Assembly: GCA_026874595.1 (NCBI GenBank)
Contig: CM049306.1
Location: 75,329,642-75,393,641, forward strand
Direction of reading: 5' to 3'
Length of the DNA: 64,000 nucleotides
From: Sipunculus nudus
Taxonomy: Eukaryota; Annelida; Sipuncula; Golfingiida; Sipunculidae
The translations under genes were made by a program, and so were the position numbers. The notes below the pieces were generated by a model. The model saw nothing but the letters and a program-made list of their open reading frames with translations. It had not been told where the DNA came from and did no database searches. Positions 38,047-49,901 of the stretch are shown piece by piece (within the stretch, counting starts at the first letter, position 1; every line of letters starts with the position of its first letter).

Positions 38047-39636
38047 ATGCGTCGCCGTCCGGAGAGAATATTGTTTTTTATTCTTGTTTTGATTGGTATT
38101 GTGTATAATTATAACCTGTGGTTCCCGGTATCAGACCACACAAGTGATACAGTTAGAGCCCCTGAGAGGAAACAGCTGGACTCAGACGCAGAAATCCCAG
38201 AGGAGTTGGACGATGAAGGTGAGATTGAATTAGACGATCCGTCCCGTCATACAAGCGAGAAAGCCGAGGGGCCGATAGACCAAGGTGAGGAGAAAATCAA
38301 AGAAGTACAGGAATCTGTCCATAGAATTCTGAAGTTAAATAATAGTCCCCTGTTATCATCTGGGTCGGGGCAACGTTTGCCCAGTTCTTGCCCCCCAGGA
38401 TTCACACCAAATGCTGATTTTCGGATTTTGGATATATTGCGAAACTGCGGACCGAAAAACGACCCGAACTTTATTCCGGAACTTCAGGTCTGGAACCATA
38501 ACCAAGCCTCGTTTTGCCAAGGTCACTTCGTCGGTTTTGACCACGAGGCTGCCCTCCTTCGTGACGTCATCATTGACAGGCAATTCTGTTCGGGGCCACG
38601 TGGTGGTGAACCGCTCAAGGAAAGTCTCACACAACTAAACGTTTACGAATATTACAATTTATCCCCAGGTTTCTTTCGCATTCCGTGTCAAAGACCGGTT
38701 AATTATTTCTTTAAAGGAGAAGTCAACCATTTACGACAATGGATTGACGTCATCAAACCAGACGAACAACCACCATCCCTAGTGAACGACTACAGGAATG
38801 GATTCACCTTGGCAGTGACAAGGTATGAGTATTACAACCTATATCACACAATGTCTGATTTATATAACGCCTTCCTAATGCTGACATACCACGGGAAACG
38901 ACCGAGGGATGTTGACGTCATCCTAATCGACGGTCATCCCGCCGGAAGTTTGGATGACGTATGGGGGTCAGTGTTCGGGAGGTGTCATCGTCTGTCCGAT
39001 TTACCGCCAAGAACTCGTTTTGAAAATCTGGCATGGAATCAAGTTGGGTATAACAGTTACTTTCTGGACCACAGCGGAAAGAGTGTCCCGCTCTTGGAAG
39101 AGTTCCGAGAAAATATCCTGACAGCGCTGGACGTGTTGAGGCCGCGGTCACTGAGATGTAACCAGATGACTGTGGTGTTTATATCGCGACAGGATTACGT
39201 GTCGGGACGTCAGAACCCGTCAGGGAAAATCTCTCGTAAAATAGACAACGAGGATGAACTGCTAGAGGAGCTTAAAAAGGCGTTTCCATCCTTCACGTTT
39301 AGCAGGTACCACCTGGAGAAATTATCGTTTCAGGCACAACTTAGTATCATGGCTGACACAGATATATTAATAGGAATGCACGGGGCTGGTTTAACACATG
39401 CGGTGTTTTTGCCGAAATATAGCGGTGTCATAGAATTGATACCTAACTACTTTGGATTGTTTGATGGTCATTTTCGGGCAATCGCAAGATGGCGGAATCT
39501 AGTGTACACTAGGTGGCGTAACAATGAGACTCGTTATGAATCCGCGAGTGATGGGGTATCGACAGTGCTGCCATCTATTGTTATTGATTTAATCAGTCAA
39601 ACAGTGAAAAGAATGTGTCAAAGAGACAGAATATAA
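38047..39636 (+). CDS. Glycosyltransferase family 61 protein (EOGT/xylosyltransferase-like), single exon
   Basis: Encodes 529 aa as a type II membrane protein: a short basic tail (RRRPER), one transmembrane anchor at about residues 8-25, an acidic stem (about 40-95), then the catalytic region (about 115-520). GT61 hallmarks are visible: YEYYNLYHTMSDLYNAF at 260-276, FISRQDY at 378-384 and GMHGAGLTHAVFLP at 443-456. Conserved cysteines (115, 134, 157, 181, 214, 313, 371) suit a lumenal fold, and N493-E-T is a possible N-glycosylation site. The family includes EOGT, POMGNT2 and beta-1,2-xylosyltransferases, which transfer sugars to proteins or glycans in the ER or Golgi. There is no C-terminal KDEL-type signal, so Golgi is more likely than ER. 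An in-frame TGA two codons before the ATG fixes the start. Donor and acceptor cannot be read from the sequence. Lack of introns recalls POMGNT2 or a retrocopy, but the frame is fully open. Confidence 0.94.
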   Translation: MRRRPERILFFILVLIGIVYNYNLWFPVSDHTSDTVRAPERKQLDSDAEIPEELDDEGEIELDDPSRHTSEKAEGPIDQGEEKIKEVQESVHRILKLNNSPLLSSGSGQRLPSSCPPGFTPNADFRILDILRNCGPKNDPNFIPELQVWNHNQASFCQGHFVGFDHEAALLRDVIIDRQFCSGPRGGEPLKESLTQLNVYEYYNLSPGFFRIPCQRPVNYFFKGEVNHLRQWIDVIKPDEQPPSLVNDYRNGFTLAVTRYEYYNLYHTMSDLYNAFLMLTYHGKRPRDVDVILIDGHPAGSLDDVWGSVFGRCHRLSDLPPRTRFENLAWNQVGYNSYFLDHSGKSVPLLEEFRENILTALDVLRPRSLRCNQMTVVFISRQDYVSGRQNPSGKISRKIDNEDELLEELKKAFPSFTFSRYHLEKLSFQAQLSIMADTDILIGMHGAGLTHAVFLPKYSGVIELIPNYFGLFDGHFRAIARWRNLVYTRWRNNETRYESASDGVSTVLPSIVIDLISQTVKRMCQRDRI

Positions 39637-40210
39637 CCGTTTAATGTGGTCAGTATAACTGGTACTTTTCTCATAACCTTTTTAATTTTGTTTCAGTCTA
39701 AAGCATATTTTCATTACGGGTATCGCTGTATTCCGTTAAACATCGTCATAGCAAAGGAAAGGGTATTCTCAATATAGCTCATTTAATCCTGTCAAATAAT
39801 TTAAAATATGCATGTTCTCCATTCATGATTTCATTCAATTATTCGTCATTGGTATGCTATATGTTCATTATTTCACAGATTGAAATATAAAATTAATGTT
39901 ATTATATGTTCGATATTTATTGATTTTGTAATAATTTTATGCGAATACTGTATCCGTTTAAAACAAAAGTTTCACTGCTGTAAAACATGAAGTTTCAAGG
40001 GAATAACCACTCCTGTGACATAGTGTGTATATACAGTATGTGTATACAGAAATAGATGCACGTTTACATGCATACGGTTTACAGTGGGGTGCTTACACTC
40101 GGAGCTTCGCATATACATGGACATACACGTCAAATATAATGTGTTCTTGACACGTAGGCACATGCACCAAAAATGAAAATTTGACATGGGGACATTTATT
40201 TACACGCTCA

Positions 40211-40254
<44 letters not shown>

Positions 40255-40550
40255 GGAGTTGTTATAAAAGATAGGTTTGACCATTAAGTACCAATGCGTA
40301 CCACACGTATATGATTTATTTGGGTTTAAATATTAATTAAAAAATGCATGCTTTTGGAATAAGATGCACCGTTTCTGTTGCGAATTCCAATTGCAGTACA
40401 TGCATGGCACAGGCCTGCATGATTCTCAAGTCGAAACTACGGTCCATCGCATTTATTTTAGTCGTAATATGCACGAATCAAACACTTATCATATAACATA
40501 TTTATGCCATAAGAATAAAGTAACGGGAATAAAGTTATTGAAATAAAGTA
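39637..40550 (+). other. Probable 3' flank/UTR of the GT61 gene
   Basis: AT-rich sequence without coding potential. Three AATAAA hexamers lie together at 40514-40519, 40528-40533 and 40542-40547 and could end the GT61 transcript about 0.9 kb past the stop. An (AG)n tract followed by a G-run at about 40216-40257 interrupts the stretch. Confidence 0.3.
40216..40257. repeat. (AG)n microsatellite plus G-run
   Basis: AG repeats then a run of G bases, in the GT61 3' flank. Confidence 0.9.
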
Positions 40551-40559
40551 TTTTTATAT

Positions 40560-42040
40560 AGCTCGACCACGATGCATTAACAAAATCAATTCCCAATTTA
40601 TATGGAAAAAAAATCCGGACTCCCCCTGTTGTTGATATTATATATAGGTGGCCACAGTAATTAAAATGTACCAGTGAAATTTAATAGCAATATATTCATA
40701 TGTGTAACCAATTAAAACAAGTACTTGTTGAAAGTTGTTGGAACTTCAGATTTGCTATCTGTTTTGCAAGATGAATCCCCGGCCATAACCAGTTTAATTG
40801 TGAAAAGAGGGTTTGACAGGATGGCCGTATATAGGGTTATACATGGTTCAATGTTTGGCGCTGTACAAATCATTTAAGGTAATATGTCTCATGTCACAAT
40901 GTGTATTTTCAATCAAGAAAGAAATTGAACTTGACGTAAACCATAAATAAGTTAGTTTTACAGTAAGGTCTTCTATCTTGATTTTTGTTTTATATGATTT
41001 TAGTTTCTTTCGCGCCGCTGATTGCGCCTATTGCACGTATATTTCCCCTGTATATAGGCACGCGGACATTGTTTCAGAAGGAAATCTTATAATTCAAACT
41101 AGAGACAAATGTATTTACTGCATATAATGAACACCATTAAAACAACATATCCGTCTCTTTATTACATGATTGGTGAAGTGTGCATGTTTTCTGACAACGC
41201 GTTTAAGGGTAAAATGGGTATAGAGGTAGCAAACTGAATCTAAATCTGGTGTTTATTATGGCAAAGTGCACACGCAGAATATGACAAAATGAACATGCCA
41301 TAACATACTCTGCACTAAATTATAAGCAGTGGTCGCGATACATTCTTGAATCAGTTCCATCCATTCACTTGTGAGTCTAATGAGTTACAAAGCGAAAGTA
41401 ACGTGGACACTGAAAAAGGGGTGTTAATATATGCAAAGATACATTTTTAAAGCAATAAAACATTTCGAATTTGCCCCAAAAAATTAAGAAAATCAAAAAA
41501 AATATATATATATATGTACAAAACTGAATTTGACTGGAAAGGTTGACGACTTAGAGGATTATAAACTTATAATTTATGTAATTAATAAAATATCAGCTGT
41601 ATATAGTCAACGGAAAAATTAAGATACATGTACTTTAATTATATAGCTAAGCTCCGATGCCTTAGTTAACGTGAAAGCCATTAATATGTTTGTCTACAAA
41701 CAACCACGAGTATTCGCCGAATCCCGTGGGCTAAGACTATAAGTGAGCCGTGGAATATGTCCTGACTTGAGAACTGCCAAAATTCCTCGCATCAGAGATG
41801 CCAAAATATCCCAAGATCTTGGCAATATCAATTTTTAAAAGGTCTTTTGACCCTTCTCCACTGATATACTTTAAAGCGCGCGACAAGTTATGATCAGTGG
41901 ATACTTGTAACCATGCAATATTAAAGCAAGTTATTAGCCTACCTTTCTTGTACAATTTATTTGATTTCAGGCTCACCCTCTATATATTAGGCCTAATGAA
42001 CATGATTTAATTCTTGTTAAGATAAGTGCTGTTGACGCTT
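40560..42040. other. No gene seen
   Basis: AT-rich sequence between the GT61 3' flank and the dispersed repeat at 42 kb. Nothing recognised. Confidence 0.5.
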
Positions 42041-42044
42041 CTTT

Positions 42045-42330
42045 GGGAGTTGAATGAGCTTGTTTATCTGCAAGCTGGTAACTAACACGGTGTAAATGCA
42101 CCAATATTGAGAAACATAAAAAAAGACACAACAAGCAGATGTCTTTGTTGAATGTGTTTTGATCATCTAAGCGGGCCCAAACATATTTTAAAAACGTGGC
42201 TATACACAAAGAGAACAGCCTTGGTTTGGAAGGATCGGCATTTTCTGGGTTCTGTTTTATAAAAGGTTCAGGGATTATCTGTAGCTAATAGACCTCAGAT
42301 ATTTGAATAGGCCGCTTTAACAAGAATGAG
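42045..42330. repeat. Dispersed repeat copy (same family as 55.8-57.1 kb)
   Basis: Shares GAGCTTGTTTATCTGCAAGC, AGATGTCTTTGTTGAATGTG and the TTATCTGTAGCTAATAGACC end with the 55.8-57.1 kb copy but lacks the inserted element. Confidence 0.55.
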
Positions 42331-42439
42331 TTACTTGAGATATTTACTCAAAATAGACGCACGAACGGACGCCTCTTTAGTCTGCAAATAATTGTTTACG
42401 GATAAGCGCATCAAGACCTAGTCTGTTTATGTGATGACG

Positions 42440-42861
42440 TAGTAGTAGGAATTGGTTTTAAAATTATGTCCGATGATTGAAAGAAATAATACGACCGATG
42501 ATCGATTATTTATCGATTATTTTATATATCTTCTGTAGTACCGTGAAATCTACTTTGTAGAATTATACCTATATAGGCCATATGCATTTATAATTGACCG
42601 AATCAACAGTCTAGCAGATCAAGGTAACGGTCGGTTGCTGACACTTATTCGCTGCACAAGATTCAGTTTTAATTCTGTTCGCCGCTTGTGTCCCTACTTT
42701 CTAAATATTTCACAGGGTTAAATGATTTTTTTCTGTACTTAAGATTATTTTTTTTAATGTTATAACCGTTTTTGATCGATTATGCAAAGAAACAACCAAT
42801 TTAATCGATTATGAAAGAAAATGATCATTCATCGATGTAATCGATAAATTGGCACACCACT
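42440..42861. repeat. ATCGAT-rich repeat with hAT-like end
   Basis: Dense ATCGATTA motifs. The right end, read in reverse, is CAGTGGTGTGCCAATTTATC, resembling a hAT terminus. The left end is not matched. Another partial copy is at 63800-63927. Confidence 0.4.
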
Positions 42862-43386
42862 GCTTCTTAAATCATGTTAATTAGGAATACCAGCCTTTAA
42901 GGAATGGAGTTTGTGTAGTTTTTGTGTGATAGTGAAAGAGGAGAAGGCCAAAAGAGGTGGCAGAATCGTAAGATTTGGTCAAAATGGTGGCTGGAGAGGA
43001 GAAACCCCTTGTTGCTTTTAGCATCCTCCCTATAAAGATGAAGTCTCTTGGTCACTCATGGATGGATATTGCGTGCTTTAAAGATCGGATTGAGCCAGCT
43101 GAAAATTGCATTAAACGGATATCTGCTAACAGATAGGCAATAATTAACATATATATATATATAAATTAACCCTTGGTAAGAAAAGATAATAAACTTAAAC
43201 AAGATATGAGAGTCCTGCACAAGGCGCATGCAAAATACCAACTGACTTGTCGTGAGCGGAAATTTTAGAAACCGGCATGTGATTATATAACATCGGGGTC
43301 TCCGCTCAAGCGTTACGGAGCTGAGCCAACTGCACAGGAGAGCCTTCACTCATGATTTAAACAACAAAAAACAAACATTTATTGTC

Positions 43387-43387
<1 letters not shown>

Positions 43388-43433
<46 letters not shown>
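43388..43433. repeat. (AT)n microsatellite
   Basis: Perfect AT run. Confidence 0.95.
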
Positions 43434-43436
<3 letters not shown>

Positions 43437-43785
43437 GTCAAGAAGCAGTATGTCATTAAGTACTGTGCATATATGTAATACTTTCCCTAGGAATGACCAA
43501 AAGTGGACTTATGAGAAAGGTCAGTTATACCCAATGTGAATCTTTTTTGGTTCACTGAACGGTGGTCTAAATAAACAGTTTTTTTCAGACAGGTTCAGAC
43601 ACACTTTATCAATAACCATGTTCTGAAGTCTCAGTTCTTTGGATCTCGTGGCAGTTCACATTTGTTAAAGGTACCATCACCTACCTACATGCAACAAGAG
43701 AAGGAACAAGAAATCAGGGTTGCACAGTAGTTTTATTTTATTTCTTGGTGTGTGAAACAAACCAAAGTTTGTCATATATATACAG

Positions 43786-43872
43786 AATAGCCAAGGCCAT
43801 TTTCAGCGAAACTGATCCAGATGTCCATGATTCCATCTACGAAAGCTTAGAAAAGCAGGGAGCCTTTCAAAG
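43786..43872 (+). CDS. Possible isolated internal exon, unknown protein
   Basis: An 87-nt segment lies between an acceptor (ATATACAG) and a donor-like AAAG|GTTGGT. Its single open frame reads IAKAIFSETDPDVHDSIYESLEKQGAFQ, which has protein-like, helix-forming composition quite unlike the surrounding AT-rich DNA. Both borders are phase 2. No partner exons were found nearby and I do not recognise the family. It lies on the opposite strand, just past the MADF gene. It could equally be a chance open stretch or a relic. Confidence 0.3.
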
Positions 43873-44249
43873 GTTGGTTTTTAAAAATGTACATTATTTC
43901 TCATATAGTCTGGTTTGTGCAAGGTCAGAGAGCAGAGGCTAAAATGACAAAACTTTATTTTGAAATTTAAATTTGAAACGAATTGCGGCTTCTAATGGAT
44001 AATCATATGATATTAATAAAAGTTATGTGGATGTTGATCAGACTGATAATTCCAAGATCTTGGGAATAACTGAATGATACCCTGTGAAATGTCCACAATT
44101 CAAGGAGGATGATACAGTCGTAAAAAATGAGGAAATTCAATTATGTTTCCCGTATATGAGGAGGATTAAATTCCTTAATCCTATCTTGGACCCACCCCGT
44201 CAGTGTATTGTTCAAGTGCAGTTATGTTTACATATGGACGGACATAACA

Positions 44250-44750
44250 TCACTCACAGCCGTCCTCACTGCGGCAGTTACACGCCGCCCTTTTTGCTGG
44301 ACACTTTTCTTCTTGAGACAGCACAATATTTGTCACCTCATTCAGAAACCTCATTTGCATGGCCATCTTAATCTTCTCATCCTTTATTTTAGACATATAG
44401 ATGGACAGCAGTTTTGCGAACAGCTCATCTTCTGTTTCAACTTTTGTTGCTGGTACGGGTGATGGAACAGCATAAACGGGTGATGGAACAGAGCAAACTT
44501 GTGATGGAACAGAGTAAACCCATGATGGAGCAGAGTAAACTTGTGATGGAACAGAGTAAACTTGTGATGGAACAGAGTAATCTTGAGGTGAAATAGAGCA
44601 CATTGGTTCTTCGAGGGTGCCCATGCTTGTCATTGACAGCTGATCTTCAAGGCCTTCTCTCCTTTTACGCTTTGGGAATTCCACCACCTCAGTGAAACTT
44701 GACTGGCTGGGCAGACCCTCCATGTCACTATATTCGTCTGTTGCTGGTGT
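44250..44750 (-). CDS. MADF gene exon 3
   Basis: Preceded by acceptor CCTTTTAG; opens TPATDEYSDMEG. Contains the basic motif, the 21-bp coding minisatellite and the BESS-like helix, and ends at TGA 44252-44250. Its first in-frame ATG is internal, so exon 3 alone is not the gene. Confidence 0.85.
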   Translation of the reverse strand, partial: TPATDEYSDMEGLPSQSSFTEVVEFPKRKRREGLEDQLSMTSMGTLEEPMCSISPQDYSVPSQVYSVPSQVYSAPSWVYSVPSQVCSVPSPVYAVPSPVPATKVETEDELFAKLLSIYMSKIKDEKIKMAMQMRFLNEVTNIVLSQEEKCPAKRAACNCRSEDGCE

Positions 44751-47700
44751 CTAAAAGGTAATGAAATAGCATCTTAATGGATAGATAAACAGATATTGTT
44801 GGGACGGTATAAAGGTCCCAAATCACACTGCGCAGAATCGAACTCACAAGAGTGCGACTCTGCTCGTTAGGGTGTGTGGGCGTCACAATCTTAACCCAAC
44901 AATGCATCGCGGCTTCTTAATGCACTGATGGCGTAGGTATAAATGTAGTGTGCAGGGCAATGTTGTGCGTTCAAGTAGTTTTGATAAGTATTGTTTCAAG
45001 GCAATTAACATAAACAAGGGTGTTTTTATGGTTAGAACCTAATAGAGAAAGTAATTTTTTGCAAGCATGCGCACGTAAATTGTAAACAGATGTTTTATGA
45101 CATATTTTTATTTTAAAATTTGACAGTCAAGATAAGTAGTCCCGGCAGGCCCATATTTTCTGACATGAAAAGGTTCGTTTTGGGAAGAAACGACATCTGG
45201 CGGAAGGGTGGCCCTTAATTAGGGCTGCGTGGTGCCAATGCATTCCTCAAAATGGTAGCCTTGTGGACATATTGGATGTAACCACAAATAACCTGAAAGG
45301 GACCAATCTTTTGAAAAATCACGGCAATATCGGTGATATTAATGCACGCGATTTTTGAATATTTGCCTTGCAGCCATAATGGAATCAAAATGTTTCTGAA
45401 CTTTGAAAGGATACAGCACCTCTTCTGTCTAATTTTCATGAAAGAAAATCGCCGATGGCATGCAGCCATATTGGAACTTTGATAGGGCTGAGGCCTCCAC
45501 CAGCACCAATATTTCCTGTTATTTTTGGATAAAATCAATCGCATTCTCTTTATGTTACCGAACGCGAAAAAAAAAATCACCGGTTGTGTTCTGGCGGCTT
45601 TATAGGTCATTGGACATGTCTGTAAATTGATAAGGCGGAGGCCATCATGGACACCAATCATTCATGTGAATTTGAGAATACCTTTGGCATACTGCGCGAG
45701 AAAGAAAGGTTTTAACAAACTTAAGTCACCATGACTTTGAATTTTTTATTGTCAAGTCTCAGGCTCCTAGACACATAAATACACAAAGCTTATCATTTAC
45801 ACAGTCTGAAACAACATATATACTTACGAAAGCAATAACAAAATATATACCTTGCAGGTAGCTAAGATATCAACACTCGCCTAACACTTCAAGTGCGAGT
45901 GTGCCCTTTGACTTCGAACAATTTCTAGTCACATGACTACATCCTTCGGACGGAAGGACTTTGTAATTTACCGCTTTCCAGTGAACCTTTTGTCAACTAT
46001 TTTTTAAAGGTTCTGTCCACTAGGAATGGATGGGAAAATATTGTCAAACAGCTTTAATGACTGGGGGACATTAAAAAAGGACTTGGGCCAGGGTTGGCCA
46101 AAAGCCGGCTTTTACTCATATTGTCCGGACCGGTGGCTATAGCCGGCTATTACTGGCTTTTACTGGTCAATACTGGTTAATGTACTTAACATCTGACAAA
46201 TCATTCAAACTATATTCTTTATTACTCAGGCTCTTGACTGACTAGTGCAGTGAACCATGTATACCAGGTATAAACCATGTGGTTACCAGATGGACAGGTG
46301 GTAGCAAGACAGTTATGTGACCAAACTTAATTACCGGTAGTCTTCATATGATCTGGAGCACTAAACTGGATCCACTGTATGGCTCTCTAGCTGATAATCA
46401 TTGTTTGTTTTACAATACTGACTTGCATCATCAAAGGATGTTTAGTTGTTAACCCTGAGGCTACGGGGATGGAGATTAAATGAGCAAAATCAGAGTCCGT
46501 TTTGAGTCAATTTCAGTCTTGCCTTGACTAACACTCCATGCTAGCTTATTATTGCTGCATATTTGATCCTATCTTTTAATTATCAAAGACTTTCCGGTAC
46601 AAAGCTTTGATATTGGGCCTTGGTGTGTGACATGAACTGTGACATTTAGTGATAGGCCGCCAAGTTGGTGGCCTGCTATCAGGTACAGAGAGATTCTTAT
46701 GAGACTGGCACAGTGAAGCACCTTATTTGTGACATTTATCATTGAACTTTTGTCATTTGACAAGTCAAACATTTGTACCAACTGTAAATCTTTACAGTTA
46801 AAAGCATGCATATTAATGCTCTAAGTTAACCTTAGTTCCCCCTGCAGTATCATTACTGCTTTGTTAAACTGGTATATTTGTCCTATTGTGTCACAATCCT
46901 GACCTTGTGTCATTTTAAATCATTTACTTGAGTATTTCCTGGCACAATGTACAATGAACAAGCTTTTACAACAATAATAACATTTTAAAAATAATACTGT
47001 TGTAGTTAATAGGTTTAAGGCATTTTTTTATTATTCAATTGAGGAGTATTAGCCAGTAATAGCCAGTATTGACCACTTTTGAAGTATTGACCGGGCCGGC
47101 TAAAGCCGGTTTTAGCCAGCGGTTAAAGCCGGGGGTGGCTCTTACTGGCCAACCCTGACTGGGGCTCTGGAGGGATAATCAGCAGAACAGTGTGGAAGCC
47201 TGTACTACATCCAGAATACGGGCATTGGACAAGTGGCGCGTGGATTACGTGAGGCATTGAATGTCTCCTGCTTTGAACTCCTACTTACTTCTGTCAGATG
47301 CCAAGTCACACACAATTTGTTGGTGGCGCCACCTGTCTTGTGTACAAGATAAGGCTATCCAGTCCCTTCAGAAAAAAAAACAGACTACTTCACACCACTC
47401 CCGAAAATATGTGTGATTTTTACCATAACGTAGGCGCACGGATGGACTTTATGCAAATACGGTTGTTGGAGGCACCACCAGTCCCGTGTATGAGATAAAG
47501 GTATACCCATGATCTTTGGTCAAGCAAATTATCAGGCCGACACGTCAAACCTCTCGTGAGATCAGTGCACGGATGTATTCTACAAAACACTGGTGTACTT
47601 CCCACCACCAGTCTTGTGTACGACAAAACTATATCCAAAACAAGTTAGTACTTCAGCCAGACCCCAAAATTTGGATAATCGGTACCATTTTGGTGACAAA

Positions 47701-49823
47701 TTTTCACCATGTGTGCTTGATAGGTATACATGTGTAGGTAATAAAAATGCCTGATAGCAGTATGAAAGTGGAAGCTTTCAGTGAATACATGGATGTTTTA
47801 TGTCGGATGACGTATACATTTTTTTCATCTCAAGGACACCGACTTCAGAGTGGTTATAAGCCCCATACTACTAAATATGTAAATCGTATCCAGTCAAAGT
47901 TGGTCTCAAATGATAGCTTTAACCATACGCTTCAGTATGACATGCCATTTATGGCCACTGGGGGTATACTGCTTAAGTAATACATTCTTATAGTTACACT
48001 CACCCCTAGGAAAAACGCCTAAGGAGTGGTTATATAAATTTACTTCACACAAATTTATATGCCAAACTTATATCAAGCAAAATAATCTTTTCAATGATGT
48101 ATCATTTATGATCAATAGGTGTTTACCTACAGTTAAACTTTCTTATACCCTCACAGGGGCAGATCCAGGATTTAAAATGGAGGGGTCCGCGCCAGGACTG
48201 ATGGCAAGGTTGTAAAAAACGTCCCCAGGTCCAAAAAAAGGGAGGTTCCAGGACACAAAACTTTGTCTGAAACCCATTAAAAAGTTGTGGCAACTTGAAA
48301 GGGGGGGGGGGGGTTGCAAAGGGCAAGTCATTTCAAAACAGGCTGATATTTTACAGAAAGATACCACTTTCATACTGTCATCAGGCATTTTTATTATCTA
48401 CACACATACACCTTTCAAAAAATCATTGATAGCAATTGTCACCTGTTTGGTACCGATGAACCCTCTGGCTGATGTACTATGTGGACATGCACAATTTCAG
48501 CTGACACATCAAACCGTTCCTGAGATATATGTGATTTTTACTCCAAACGGACAAGGATCGTTGGAGGAAAACGATCGTAGATTGCGCCACCAGTTTGCTT
48601 TTCACCCTTGGTAGCCTTATTCCTGCATTCTGAAGACCACGATGAATATACTCTGTACCCCTACACAAATGGTCAAGATTCATGTCAGCGGAAACGCCTC
48701 TGGGATTAGACCGGACTGGTCGATACAGTGGTTAAGACTAAATTGCTACCTCTGAGCTTTGACAGAGCCATCAAACTTGGTCTTACTGTATCGCAACGCA
48801 CAGAACAGGTATACGTACTGTCACCTCTCGGCAATATACAAGTAATTCAAGGCTCTCTGGCCAACTATTTCTAAGACCGGCGTCGCGTTTGTCGGTGCAT
48901 GAAATCATGTTTTATTTACTTATTTTAGTAGCAACCAAATACGCCCTTGCAGGGCTAATTTGTGCATAAGGTTAGGTAAATGTATATTAGCACGTGCATG
49001 AATTTGATGTGTAGGGAGCAGTACTGCATCCAGAACAGAGACTTTGGCGTTGATGTGATTGGCTGGCGAAAAGTGTGACGTGACAGGCAAAATGTAGAAT
49101 TGACTTAAATCTAGCAATATGCGTTCTTTTTATTCTTCACTGAAAATTTGTGATAACAGTATCAGAATACGAAGGTTTTAATGGGATCAAGAATTTTTTC
49201 AGTGACAGGGGTTTTCCCTGTGGCTGACGTCACTGACAACTCGACAGGGCTCATAGATGTGCCAATTGATTTTGAACAAATCGCACAACCTGGTGGTTTT
49301 TTTGTGGAAAAATAAATAAAAGAAAAGTTTTTTACCCAGAATTTGATGTCAGTTTATGCAAAATCTATAGTTATATTTTTTTTTATTGGCAGGTGGGTTA
49401 TATGATAAATAATGGAATCAATAATGAAATACGTTCGCTTGATTATAAATCCAGCCTATATAAAAATTTAGAACTGATAGTGGTAAGTGTAAAAAATGTA
49501 CTTACAAGGTCACTGCATGTTTTTTTAGTTGAAACCTTATTTCTAAGGAAAGCGTCAAGCGCATCAAAGTAAGGCCACTTTGAGCTGTACTGCTCATCTG
49601 TGCCAGCACTGTTTGTCCTGCCAGCCTTGACTTTGTGTAGCTCTCTTGTATAATATGTCCTCAGGTTGCTGAACCTTTTTTGTACTTCATCCACTGTATG
49701 ATAAAAGAAACAGAATTGTTAAATTTTTATTTAGAACTTTTACTGTTTATCAAGTTTAATCAAATAAATCAGAATTTAAATGACTATATATAATACATGT
49801 ATTACATATTAGATATTAGAAAT

Positions 49824-49901
<78 letters not shown>

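Larger units (their letters stand above)
44751..49505 (-). other. MADF gene intron 2
   Basis: A 4755-bp phase-0 GT-AG intron filled with repeats: a dispersed repeat at about 44815-45190, a diverged duplicated repeat at about 45215-45680, the hAT-like element at 46089-47157, a degenerate CACCAGTCTTGTGTA array at 47322-47640 and a truncated MITE at 48154-48310. No further exon is needed to keep the frame. Confidence 0.75.

Noticed and set aside
42440-42861. Complete hAT element
   Set aside because: Only one end resembles a hAT terminus; no matching left end or 8-bp duplication was found.
45215-45661. 148-codon open frame on the minus strand
   Set aside because: Falls in a repeat with an internal duplication, lacks protein-like composition and lies in the MADF intron.
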